DNA from: Promethearchaeota archaeon
Lineage (GTDB): Archaea; Asgardarchaeota; Lokiarchaeia; Sigynarchaeales; SOKP01
Assembly (NCBI GenBank): GCA_004524515.1
Contig: SDNV01000167.1
Location: 1 to 5,601 of the forward strand
Reading direction: 5' to 3'
Length of the DNA stretch: 5,601 nucleotides
In this document: piece by piece, positions 1 to 5,468 of the stretch
How the letters are laid out: every line of letters starts with the position of its first letter
Numbering within the stretch: the first letter of the stretch is position 1
Notes under the pieces: generated by a model
Database searches by the model: none
What the model saw: the letters and a program-made list of their open reading frames with translations, nothing else
Told to the model about the DNA's origin: nothing
Position numbers and translations under genes: made by a program

Positions 1-489
1 GGAAGCAATAAATCAGATATAAATGTTAGAAGCGTTGTCTCCCATATGTTTGCGGATGCTGTGTCCTCTATAGGAATTGTAATAGTTGCTGTAGTTATTT
101 TTTATACGGGATGGACTATTCTCGATCCTTTAGTAAGTATTGCCATATCTGCCATAATTCTCTATTGGGCTTTTGGAATTTTAAAGGAATCAACGAGAAT
201 TCTTCTAGAAATGGCTCCAAAAGGATTAAATGTTGATACTATAAGTGAAGATTTAAAGAATAATTTTAAAGAGTTAGTAGAATTGTATAATATTCATTTT
301 TGGACGATCACCCCGGAAATACTTGTTTTTTCAGCCCATATATTGGTGTCTGAAGATATTAATACAAAATCAAATCAAGATACTCTTTTAACAAAAATCA
401 ATGAATATTTGAAAGAAAAGTACAATATCATTGAATCCACGATTCAAGTTACTTCAGATATCGAAGTTATGAAATGTAATATCGAATAA
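1..489 (+). CDS. Cation diffusion facilitator (CDF) transporter, C-terminal part, cut by left edge
   Basis: This is the last 162 residues of a CDF-family metal-cation/proton antiporter, a membrane protein that exports Zn, Mn, Fe or similar divalent ions. The reading frame is open from base 1. The first in-frame ATG (base 46) lies inside transmembrane helix 5, so it is not the start. The CDF helix-5 metal motif HxxxD is visible at fragment residues 15 and 19 (bases 43-57), followed by helix 5 to about residue 35. The conserved Asp-Pro at 42-43 leads into helix 6 (about 43-62). The cytoplasmic ferredoxin-like domain follows at 65-155, with a family-like IHFW...SAHILV block at 98-116 and TIQV at 147-150. 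Family members are about 300 residues, so helices 1-4 lie outside the window. Two His positions usual in the cytoplasmic domain appear to be Tyr97 and Glu145. The metal cannot be assigned without helix 2. The stop at 487-489 faces the convergent operon ending at 512. Confidence 0.9.
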   Translation, partial: GSNKSDINVRSVVSHMFADAVSSIGIVIVAVVIFYTGWTILDPLVSIAISAIILYWAFGILKESTRILLEMAPKGLNVDTISEDLKNNFKELVELYNIHFWTITPEILVFSAHILVSEDINTKSNQDTLLTKINEYLKEKYNIIESTIQVTSDIEVMKCNIE

Positions 490-511
490 TTTAATAAAAA
501 TATGATAAGAA

Positions 512-853
512 TTAAAGCCAAGATACTATTTTGGGAATTTCTGCTAGGAGATCAACAAGGTTTTCATAATTTATGATGTTAATTTTTTTATTAAGGTTTT
601 TAATATCGATCCCTCTCGCTAATAAGTCAGCTTTTATTGCATAAATTTTAATGGATAGATTTAATAATTCTAAAATGGCATGATTTTTTTTTCCTTTTTC
701 CGAAAAACCAATTACAGCATCATGAAGTAATACTAGCTTAAAATTTGGTTCGATTTTAATTTGTTCCTTTATTATTTTCAAGAGATTAACTAATTGTGAT
801 TCCCGTTTAGTACTAAAACCATATAAATAGACAATGCCATTATTTTTTTTCAT
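512..853 (-). CDS. tusB: TusB/DsrH-family sulfur-relay protein
   Basis: A 113-residue protein matching the TusB/DsrH family, the smallest subunit of the TusBCD (DsrEFH) complex. That complex passes persulfide sulfur from TusA to TusE/DsrC, for tRNA 2-thiouridine formation in bacteria or for sulfur oxidation in phototrophs. It is expected to be soluble and cytoplasmic. Family-like segments are a strand plus LLHDAV at residues 42-47, the block IKIYAIKADLLARGI at 68-82, INYENLVDLLAE at 94-105 and a Ser-Trp near the end (111-112). These line up well with the E. coli TusB sequence as I remember it. Length is slightly above the usual 95-105. It contains no cysteine. DsrH proteins of sulfur oxidisers carry an N-terminal Cys that is absent here, so this subunit looks structural rather than sulfur-carrying. 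It is the last gene of the operon, 18 bases after tusC, with its own strong ribosome site at 861-866. Confidence 0.8.
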   Translation of the reverse strand: MKKNNGIVYLYGFSTKRESQLVNLLKIIKEQIKIEPNFKLVLLHDAVIGFSEKGKKNHAILELLNLSIKIYAIKADLLARGIDIKNLNKKINIINYENLVDLLAEIPKIVSWL

Positions 854-860
854 TTAATCT

Positions 861-866
861 CCTCCT
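861..866 (-). promoter_or_regulatory. Shine-Dalgarno site of tusB
   Basis: A perfect AGGAGG (CCTCCT on the plus strand) lies 7 bases upstream of the ATG at 853-851, inside the short tusC-tusB gap. It fixes the tusB start and shows translation by 16S rRNA pairing for this internal operon gene. Confidence 0.8.
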
Positions 867-871
867 TAATA

Positions 872-1240
872 TTAATATTTGAAAGTAATATCAGCGTTCA
901 AAATTAATTGAGAGATTTCTTGAATATTAACGATTTTTAGATTTTCAGAAGATATTAAATCAGAATTATCCATATCGGCATTCTCTAAAGATTCATCAAA
1001 AATATAAATCTCTAATTCCGAAAGGTCCATCAATCTCATTATATTCGTAAAAGGCAGCAGACCAACCGCTTCTGGTTTTAAATTCTTATTCAAAAAATAT
1101 ACCGCATCTCCCATAAAAATAACTTTACAGTGTTTAATATCACCTACCGCCATTAATCCTGTTGCCATTCGTATAGATTCAACAGCTGAATTCTTTCCAA
1201 AAGGAGAGTCATCACACAAAATTACAATCGATTTGACCAT
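872..1240 (-). CDS. tusC: TusC/DsrF-family sulfur-relay protein
   Basis: A 122-residue protein of the TusC/DsrF branch of the DsrE-like fold, the second subunit of the TusBCD/DsrEFH sulfurtransferase complex. Visible hallmarks are a first beta strand KSIVILCDDSPFG (residues 3-15), a strand and helix start CKVIFMGDAVYFL (38-50) followed by KPEAVG (55-60), and a middle block MDLSELEIYIFDESLE (71-86) that matches the GL-x-D-I/L-E pattern of TusC. The length equals the family norm of about 118-125. A longer reading from an ATG at 1261 would add seven residues. I prefer the ATG at 1240-1238 because a perfect AGGAGG sits 8 bases upstream and because this avoids overlap with tusD. Cys9 and Cys38 are present, but bacterial TusC is not known to carry the active cysteine. 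The operon context with TusD and TusB neighbours makes the assignment firm at family level. Sulfur donor and acceptor are unknown. Confidence 0.82.
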   Translation of the reverse strand: MVKSIVILCDDSPFGKNSAVESIRMATGLMAVGDIKHCKVIFMGDAVYFLNKNLKPEAVGLLPFTNIMRLMDLSELEIYIFDESLENADMDNSDLISSENLKIVNIQEISQLILNADITFKY

Positions 1241-1244
1241 TTTA

Positions 1245-1613
1245 TTAGCCTCCTGGACCAAAAAAAATAACTCTATCTGATCTAGCGATTAAATCGGAAA
1301 GGCCACCTAATCCTTCTTGACATGCCCCTTCTACAAACTCTGTTGATTTTATTCCTGAAAAACTAATCCATGTGCTACAAGCTGCAAGCTTAGCCCCATT
1401 ACTATTGCAGAATTCCGCGAGTCTATCCGGTAAATTTCGAGTTGAATCATCCGTTAATATATCTCCCTTAATATTATATACTCCACTTCCATAGAGAAAA
1501 ACTCCTAAAATCTGATGGCCTTTTTTTATAATAGCCTCCCCTAGATTTATTAGAGTATCCATAGCTTCATACTTATAGGGCTCTGAGCATAAAATAAATG
1601 TAAAGGTTACCAT
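1245..1613 (-). CDS. tusD: TusD/DsrE-family sulfurtransferase subunit with conserved active Cys
   Basis: A 122-residue protein of the TusD/DsrE family, the catalytic subunit of the TusBCD/DsrEFH complex, in which a single conserved cysteine carries persulfide sulfur. Features are an N-terminal strand TFTFILCSEPY (residues 3-13), the helix 17-32, the second strand and loop HQILGVFLYGSGVYN (33-47), the active-site region KLAACSTWISFSGI (75-88) and the C-terminal GLGGLSDLIARSDRVIFF (101-118), all in the order expected for TusD. Cys79 falls where E. coli TusD has its catalytic Cys78; Cys9, Cys69 and Cys98 are extra. The protein ends FGPGG, slightly longer than bacterial TusD, and those last codons contain the tusC ribosome site. 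It is the first gene of the operon and has no clear Shine-Dalgarno of its own. Function in an archaeon is open: tRNA thiolation, sulfur oxidation or general persulfide trafficking. Confidence 0.85.
   Translation of the reverse strand: MVTFTFILCSEPYKYEAMDTLINLGEAIIKKGHQILGVFLYGSGVYNIKGDILTDDSTRNLPDRLAEFCNSNGAKLAACSTWISFSGIKSTEFVEGACQEGLGGLSDLIARSDRVIFFGPGG
1249..1254 (-). promoter_or_regulatory. Shine-Dalgarno site of tusC, inside the tusD 3' end
   Basis: AGGAGG on the minus strand, 8 bases before the ATG at 1240. It decides the tusC start over the in-frame upstream ATG at 1261. The site is embedded in the final Pro-Gly-Gly codons of tusD (stop at 1247-1245), which implies tight translational coupling of the two genes. 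Confidence 0.8.
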
Positions 1614-1683
1614 ATCAATCTAATTTTATTTTAAAAATAATGAATTGAGAAATATTATCAGATATTTTATTTGAATATGTCCC

Positions 1684-1706
1684 CTATCTTAGATAGATAT
1701 AAAATC
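1684..1706 (-). promoter_or_regulatory. Candidate tus operon promoter with a palindrome downstream of the TATA box
   Basis: Read on the minus strand, ATTTTATATC (1706-1697) resembles an archaeal TATA box. Immediately downstream lies CTATCT-T-AGATAG (1684-1696), a perfect 6-base inverted repeat with a one-base centre. With the usual TATA-to-start distance, transcription would begin near 1676, leaving about 60 bases of leader before tusD. A palindrome between TATA and start is where archaeal repressors commonly bind, so it may be an operator. This is inference from a single site. Confidence 0.35.
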
Positions 1707-1739
1707 TTGGCTATTATTAAGCTGAAAGAATTGTAAAAT

Positions 1740-1776
1740 AAAAAAAAGAAGTTTTAAAAAAAGTTAAAAAACTTTT
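1740..1776 (-). terminator. Hairpin plus T-rich terminator of the seven-helix protein gene
   Basis: On the minus strand, AAAAGTT-TTTT-AACTTTT (1776-1759; 7-base stem, 4-base loop) is followed by T-rich sequence including a long T run at about 1749-1740. It starts about 28 bases past the stop at 1804. Archaeal terminators need mainly the oligo-T, which is present. The stem itself is AT-only and weak. Confidence 0.5.
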
Positions 1777-1803
1777 GGTTTTTTCTCACTTATTATTACC
1801 TTG

Positions 1804-2508
1804 TTATCCTAAGAAAAGAATTTTAACTTTTTCTGGCATCATAAAACCAATATAAAATACTACTGCACATAATAAAATGATCACTCTATTAGGGGGCATA
1901 GTTACTATTGTTTCCAAGATAGCACCTATAAGGAATAAAATAAAGGCTAATAGAAGAAATTTGCCCCTTAATTTATTTTCCGGTTCTTCAAGCTTCATTG
2001 TCTTAAAAGAGAATAAAAAGCCAGTAATCATAAATACTGCCAAATTGAAAAGGATATGAATCATAGCAAAGGGGCCAAAATCTACATCAACTGGATTTAT
2101 ATAAACTCCGACTTTTGAGGTATCTGTGAATAAGTAATATAACATGATGCTTTCTATTATACTCGCTATTAATGCGTAAAGAACGAGTAGAAGTTTCCTT
2201 TTTTTAATTTCCGTTATCTTTCCAATTGCCATTATCCAGCAGAATAAAAATATGGGAAGGAAGGCGTTATTTAATATTAAATATATCTTTATTGGAAGTC
2301 CTGTATTATTATATAAAGCGATTATAAAACCTATCGCAGAAGGCCACCATGGTTCAGAAATTCCAATCCACGCAAATCCCGTCAAAATAAAAATATTTTG
2401 TTTATATATTCGATACTTGAGGAGGATCTTTAAGCCAACAATAACAAAAACAGTTATAAGAAGTATGCTAAATAGACCGTTTATTATTACTTCAGTATCA
2501 AGTGCCAT
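1804..2508 (-). CDS. Unrecognised seven-helix integral membrane protein
   Basis: I do not recognise a characterised family. The 234-residue product is almost entirely membrane helices, at about residues 8-30, 38-66, 72-97, 105-127, 145-168, 183-203 and 206-224. Basic residues fall in the loops after helices 1, 3 and 5 and at the C-terminus (KYRIYK 31-36, KITEIKKRK 97-105, KLRGK 179-183, EKVK 226-229). Loops after helices 2, 4 and 6 are nearly neutral. The positive-inside rule therefore gives N-out/C-in, a seven-helix receptor-like topology. Possible signature residues are SEPWWPSAIG (51-60, in helix 2), INPVDVDFGP (137-146, an outside loop) and YIGFMMPEKV (219-228, at the C-terminal membrane exit). 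There is no signal peptide, lysine-linked retinal motif or attached kinase domain, so it is not an obvious rhodopsin or sensor kinase. It appears monocistronic, with its own terminator and promoter. The ATG at 2508 has only a poor ribosome site. Orphan 7TM proteins of this style are, to my recollection, common in Lokiarchaeia. Confidence 0.75.
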   Translation of the reverse strand: MALDTEVIINGLFSILLITVFVIVGLKILLKYRIYKQNIFILTGFAWIGISEPWWPSAIGFIIALYNNTGLPIKIYLILNNAFLPIFLFCWIMAIGKITEIKKRKLLLVLYALIASIIESIMLYYLFTDTSKVGVYINPVDVDFGPFAMIHILFNLAVFMITGFLFSFKTMKLEEPENKLRGKFLLLAFILFLIGAILETIVTMPPNRVIILLCAVVFYIGFMMPEKVKILFLG

Positions 2509-2557
2509 AAATTATCATCAATAAATTATTAATTTAGTTAAAATATCAAAATTCCAT

Positions 2558-2565
2558 TATTTAAA
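2558..2565 (-). promoter_or_regulatory. Candidate TATA box of the seven-helix protein gene
   Basis: TTTAAATA on the minus strand, close to the archaeal TATA consensus. A start site about 25 bases downstream (near 2535) would leave a leader of about 26 bases before the ATG at 2508. The match is good, but AT-rich spacers produce such boxes by chance. Confidence 0.35.
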
Positions 2566-2634
2566 CATATTTCTTTTTAGTTGAAATGATGACTTTTTAA
2601 CAATCTGAAAACAAAAAAAGAAATAATTGAGGAT

Positions 2635-2644
2635 AATTTTAAAC
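2635..2644 (+). promoter_or_regulatory. Candidate TATA box of the HAD gene, suggesting a near-leaderless mRNA
   Basis: AATTTTAAAC is centred about 30 bases before the ATG at 2672. With usual archaeal spacing, transcription would begin within a few bases of that ATG. This fits the absence of any Shine-Dalgarno there and argues against the upstream TTG at 2627, which would lie before the transcript begins. Weak evidence from sequence alone. Confidence 0.3.
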
Positions 2645-2671
2645 TTCAAAATATATAATAATAATATAGCT

Positions 2672-3697
2672 ATGAGCTTTGAAGAGAAGTATCAAAAAGA
2701 TAAGGAGCATTATAATAAAAAGATTTTTAAATCTCAGAAAGTGAAACTCCACAAAATTAAATATTGGTTATTTGATTTTGCAGGTGTTCTAGCTGAAGGT
2801 CCCAAAGTCCTATCAAAAGTGATTACCATCATAAATAATGATTTTGGATTAAATATCTCTAAAAAGGACTCTTTTGTCTCAAAAGAGCGAAGGAAGCTCT
2901 CTTCAGGACGTATTACCTCTCGTGATTTCTTAGAGAAATTATTTAAGGAATATTATAATAATCAAAAAAAAGATTATAATAAAGGGAAATTTCAGAAAGT
3001 AGATATTGATCATTATTTAGATCTTTGGTTCAATATGTACTCTGAACTCACTCAAGTTTCTTCAGATATGGAGGAGATCATTTTAAGATTGCGAAAGGCA
3101 GGATATACTGTATGCTTAATCTCCAACACTTATGATATACATGCAAAAAGTAATAAACTAAAGGGATTTTTTGATCTATTTGATCAAGTATTTTTATCAA
3201 GCGAATTACGTATGAGAAAACCAGAAATTGAACAATACAAGTATGTATTGGATAAAATAAAAGCTGAACCGAATGAATGTATATTTATTGATGATAAATT
3301 AATGAATCTGGTCCCAGCAAGAAAGCTCGGAATGACCGTGATTCGATTTGAATCCTTTGATAAATTCAAGTATTACTTAAATGCATTAAATATTGATGAA
3401 ATAACTCCAGATTTACGGGTAGAGATAAAAAATAAATATGAAACTTATGAAATTTCAAAGAAAGATTACAAAGCGGCTAAAAAATCATTTAAAAAGAGTA
3501 AAAAAGAATTTAAAAAATTAAAGAAGAAAAAGAGTTCAAAAAAAAAAAAATATCGTAAAGCGAAAAAGCGATTTAAAGCAAAGCAAAAACAAATTGAAAA
3601 ATTAAAACGAAAATATAAAACACATAAAAAGATAAAAGAGAAAGAGTTAGAACCAAAACTTAAATTAGAACAGAAGGAAAAACAGAAAAAAAAATAA
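2672..3697 (+). CDS. HAD-superfamily hydrolase with lysine-rich heptad C-terminal tail
   Basis: A 341-residue two-part protein. Residues about 28-240 form a HAD (haloacid dehalogenase-like) phosphatase-type domain. Motif I is WLFDFAGVL with the nucleophile Asp35. A helical C1-type cap follows at about 45-125. Motif II is LISNT with Ser151. Motif III is MRKPE with Lys183, and motif IV is FIDD with Asp207/Asp208. This resembles the subfamily IA, variant 3 group that includes YihX-like sugar phosphatases; substrate unknown. The residue two after the nucleophile, usually the acid/base Asp, is Ala37. From about 250 to the end is a strongly basic helix: 42 Lys in the last 89 residues, with aromatic or Ile residues every seventh position (252, 259, 266, 273, 280, 294, 301, 308, 315). 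A TTG at 2627 would add 15 residues; I chose the ATG because no ribosome site precedes the TTG and a TATA-like box precedes the ATG. A run of 13 A lies in the tail coding region. It appears monocistronic. Confidence 0.85.
   Translation: MSFEEKYQKDKEHYNKKIFKSQKVKLHKIKYWLFDFAGVLAEGPKVLSKVITIINNDFGLNISKKDSFVSKERRKLSSGRITSRDFLEKLFKEYYNNQKKDYNKGKFQKVDIDHYLDLWFNMYSELTQVSSDMEEIILRLRKAGYTVCLISNTYDIHAKSNKLKGFFDLFDQVFLSSELRMRKPEIEQYKYVLDKIKAEPNECIFIDDKLMNLVPARKLGMTVIRFESFDKFKYYLNALNIDEITPDLRVEIKNKYETYEISKKDYKAAKKSFKKSKKEFKKLKKKKSSKKKKYRKAKKRFKAKQKQIEKLKRKYKTHKKIKEKELEPKLKLEQKEKQKKK
3538..3550 (+). repeat. 13-base A homopolymer inside the HAD tail
   Basis: Thirteen consecutive A bases encode the end of a Ser codon plus four Lys codons. 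Runs of this length are prone to polymerase slippage and to sequencing indels. Losing one A would lead to a stop almost at once (TAA at the third codon after the run). Gaining one would add about 18 different residues before a stop. Confidence 0.9.
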
Positions 3698-3772
3698 GAT
3701 TTGGATGAAAAAGAGATTTTTGAAGGTTAAAGTTAAAAATCTATTTGGACCATGATTTCCATTTCTTACTGA

Positions 3773-3779
3773 TTTTTTT
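3773..3779 (+). terminator. Possible oligo-T terminator of the HAD gene
   Basis: A run of seven T about 75 bases after the stop at 3697, with a further T-rich stretch (TTCTTAT) behind it and no strong hairpin. Archaeal RNA polymerase can terminate at such runs. A shorter T5 at 3716-3720 is an alternative. Confidence 0.3.
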
Positions 3780-3805
3780 ATTCTTATAAGATGTTACTGA
3801 ATTAA

Positions 3806-3873
3806 ATATTTAAAGAAGTAAGATTAAATATATAAACATTCAAGTCTGATATTTAAAAAACTATAGAAGTAAG
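3806..3873 (+). repeat. Two-part direct repeat upstream of the GPH transporter gene
   Basis: The pair ATATTTAAA and AGAAGTAAG occurs twice: at 3806-3814 with 3814-3822 (sharing one base), and at 3849-3857 with 3865-3873 (7 bases between). The AGAAGTAAG half is the less AT-biased part and so the more informative. It could be a doubled regulator site or a duplicated promoter, but in a spacer this AT-rich it may be chance. Confidence 0.35.
3849..3857 (+). promoter_or_regulatory. Candidate TATA box of the GPH transporter gene
   Basis: ATATTTAAA is an archaeal TATA-like box placing the transcript start near 3880, about 28 bases before the ATG at 3908. A copy at 3806-3814 and a TATATAAA at 3829-3836 are alternatives. 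The resulting leader contains a G-rich AGGGGA at 3895-3900, 7 bases before the ATG, which can serve as an imperfect ribosome site using a G-U pair. Confidence 0.35.
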
Positions 3874-3907
3874 TTACAAAAAATAATTAATTTTAGGGGA
3901 TAAAATT

Positions 3908-5302
3908 ATGAATGATGACGATAATGTAGTATTACATAGCAAGCTAAACATGGTATCCTATGGATGTGGTTCTTTAAGTAGGGAATTCGTTTCCATTGCT
4001 TTTAATGTGATAGTTTTTTTCTATTATGAAGTCGAAATAGGATTAAATGTGTGGTTTATTGCGTTAGCACTCGTAATCTTTGCTATTTATAATGCTCTTA
4101 ATGATCCCTTTCTCGGATTTTTAACGAATCGCCCATTTAAGTTTACGAAAAAATGGGGTAGACGCAAGCCGTGGATCCTTTTAGGAGGAATGCCGCTTGG
4201 TTTTTGTTATTTTCTCATATTCATTCCCCCTAGTATTGACCCAGTCGCGGACACGTGGATTATTTTTGGTTGGCTTGTGTTTACCACCTGTTTATTCGAC
4301 ACCATGCATTCCATCTTTTGGGTAAATTTCCAGTCTCTCTTTCCAGATAAGTTTCGGTCTTCTAAGGAAAGAAGAACGGCTACTGGAATTCAAATAGTCT
4401 TGGGAATTATTGGTGTTGCCTTAGGTTCGATTCTACCTCCACTTTTTTATCAATATGGAAATTTGGAATCGTATATCATTCAAGGGGTAGTCGTAATAAT
4501 TTATGCTCTCGTTACTATGGTATTAGCAATTCCAGGATTACGTGAAGATCCAAAGGTGATTGAAATATACCTCAATTCTTATTCCAAACAAGTCGAAAGC
4601 AGCTCTTTCATTAAAACTATGAGGAATGCCTTCAAACAAAAAGCATTCATAGGATATGTCTTTTTATACACCATGTATAATGCCTCAGTAAGTTCTATGA
4701 CAGCATCCACGCCATATTTAGTTTATTTTATTTTAGGAATGCAATCTAGCGCTGCTACACTCATTATGGCCGGGCTTCTCATAGGCGTGCTAATTTCTAT
4801 ACCAATCTGGGTAAAACTTTCGCATAAACTCAATGATAATAGGAAAATCATGCTGATAGCTGCCATTTTGATGGGAATCTATGTGACTCCTTTAATCTTT
4901 CTTGAATCTTATATAGCCATAATAATTGTCATTATTATATGGGGTACGGCACAAGGTGCGTATTGGTTGATGATATTTCCTGTTTTTTCAGAAGTGATTG
5001 ATGAATCCGTAGTAAAAACGGGAAAGCGCGAAGAGGGCACATATACAGGACTTCAGCAATTTTTTGGTCGCTTAGGGCTTATCATTCAAGTCATGAGCTT
5101 TGCAATAGTCCATGAACTTACTGGTTTCGTAGAAGGGTCTGAAACTCAAACGCCACTTGCAATATGGGGAATTCATATGCACTTAGCTTTAATCCCTATG
5201 ATTTGTATCCTTCTTGGTGCTCTGATTTTCTGGAGGTTCTTTGATTTAACCCCCGAAAAGGTTGCAGAACATCAACTTACGATTAAAGAAATGAAACTAT
5301 AA
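3908..5302 (+). CDS. GPH-family (MFS_2) secondary transporter
   Basis: A complete 464-residue transporter of the glycoside-pentoside-hexuronide:cation symporter family (MFS_2), within the usual 440-500 range. About twelve helices are visible: roughly 22-41, 47-72, 90-108, 116-138, 157-179, 188-209, then a cytoplasmic linker 210-245, and 246-274, 280-302, 313-332, 334-356, 382-403, 425-445. The GPH signature after helix 2 is clear: Asn65-Asp66-Pro67 and the loop KKWGRRKPWIL (81-91). The second hallmark, in the loop after helix 10, is SEVIDESVVKTGKREEGTYTG (from Ser361), with acidic 365-366 and GKREEG at 372-377. Such proteins usually move sugars, glycosides or other organic solutes with Na+ or H+. 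The substrate here is unknown, since family members diverge widely and Lokiarchaeia carry many paralogues (recollection). There is no glycosidase or kinase beside it to suggest a sugar. It appears monocistronic, with a promoter region before it and an oligo-T terminator after it. Confidence 0.9.
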   Translation: MNDDDNVVLHSKLNMVSYGCGSLSREFVSIAFNVIVFFYYEVEIGLNVWFIALALVIFAIYNALNDPFLGFLTNRPFKFTKKWGRRKPWILLGGMPLGFCYFLIFIPPSIDPVADTWIIFGWLVFTTCLFDTMHSIFWVNFQSLFPDKFRSSKERRTATGIQIVLGIIGVALGSILPPLFYQYGNLESYIIQGVVVIIYALVTMVLAIPGLREDPKVIEIYLNSYSKQVESSSFIKTMRNAFKQKAFIGYVFLYTMYNASVSSMTASTPYLVYFILGMQSSAATLIMAGLLIGVLISIPIWVKLSHKLNDNRKIMLIAAILMGIYVTPLIFLESYIAIIIVIIIWGTAQGAYWLMIFPVFSEVIDESVVKTGKREEGTYTGLQQFFGRLGLIIQVMSFAIVHELTGFVEGSETQTPLAIWGIHMHLALIPMICILLGALIFWRFFDLTPEKVAEHQLTIKEMKL

Positions 5303-5310
5303 ATCAAAAA

Positions 5311-5331
5311 TTTTTTTTCTCTTTTTATTTT
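5311..5331 (+). terminator. Oligo-T terminator after the transporter gene
   Basis: Eight T starting nine bases after the stop, followed by CTC, five T, A and four more T. Multiple clustered T runs without a GC-rich hairpin are typical of archaeal intrinsic termination. Confidence 0.55.
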
Positions 5332-5468
5332 AACAATATAAGATATATTTTGGCTTAGAGTTGTTTTAGCGTATATTTCTAAAATATCAATAATTTCTGG
5401 GATTTTTATTAAGACTCTCTAAATGTTAAACAGAAAAAGTTTTTTTGTTTACTTAATACATAAGAAGT

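Noticed and set aside
46..489. CDF gene starting at the ATG at 46
   Set aside because: The frame is open to base 1 and the upstream residues (including the His of HxxxD) belong to CDF helix 5, so this is a truncated longer gene.
583..692. T runs (583-589, 684-692) as plus-strand terminators of the CDF gene
   Set aside because: They are the complement of Lys/Asn codons of tusB, so their T content is explained by coding. Readthrough into the convergent operon cannot be judged from sequence.
1877..2059. 60-codon plus-strand open frame
   Set aside because: It lies antisense inside the seven-helix protein gene, has no ribosome site and shows no recognisable protein character.
2252..2524. 90-codon plus-strand open frame
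   Set aside because: It is antisense to the N-terminal part of the seven-helix protein gene, whose helix pattern and topology are coherent; this frame is a shadow.
2627..2671. TTG start adding 15 residues to the HAD protein
   Set aside because: No Shine-Dalgarno precedes it, the extra residues are low-complexity Asn/Ile, and a TATA-like box falls within this stretch, so the ATG at 2672 is preferred. It is not fully excluded.
3184..3369. 61-codon minus-strand open frame
   Set aside because: It is antisense to HAD motifs III and IV, which are clearly coding on the plus strand.
3802..3813. TTAAATATTTAA palindrome as an operator
   Set aside because: An A/T-only 12-base palindrome is expected by chance in a spacer of this composition.
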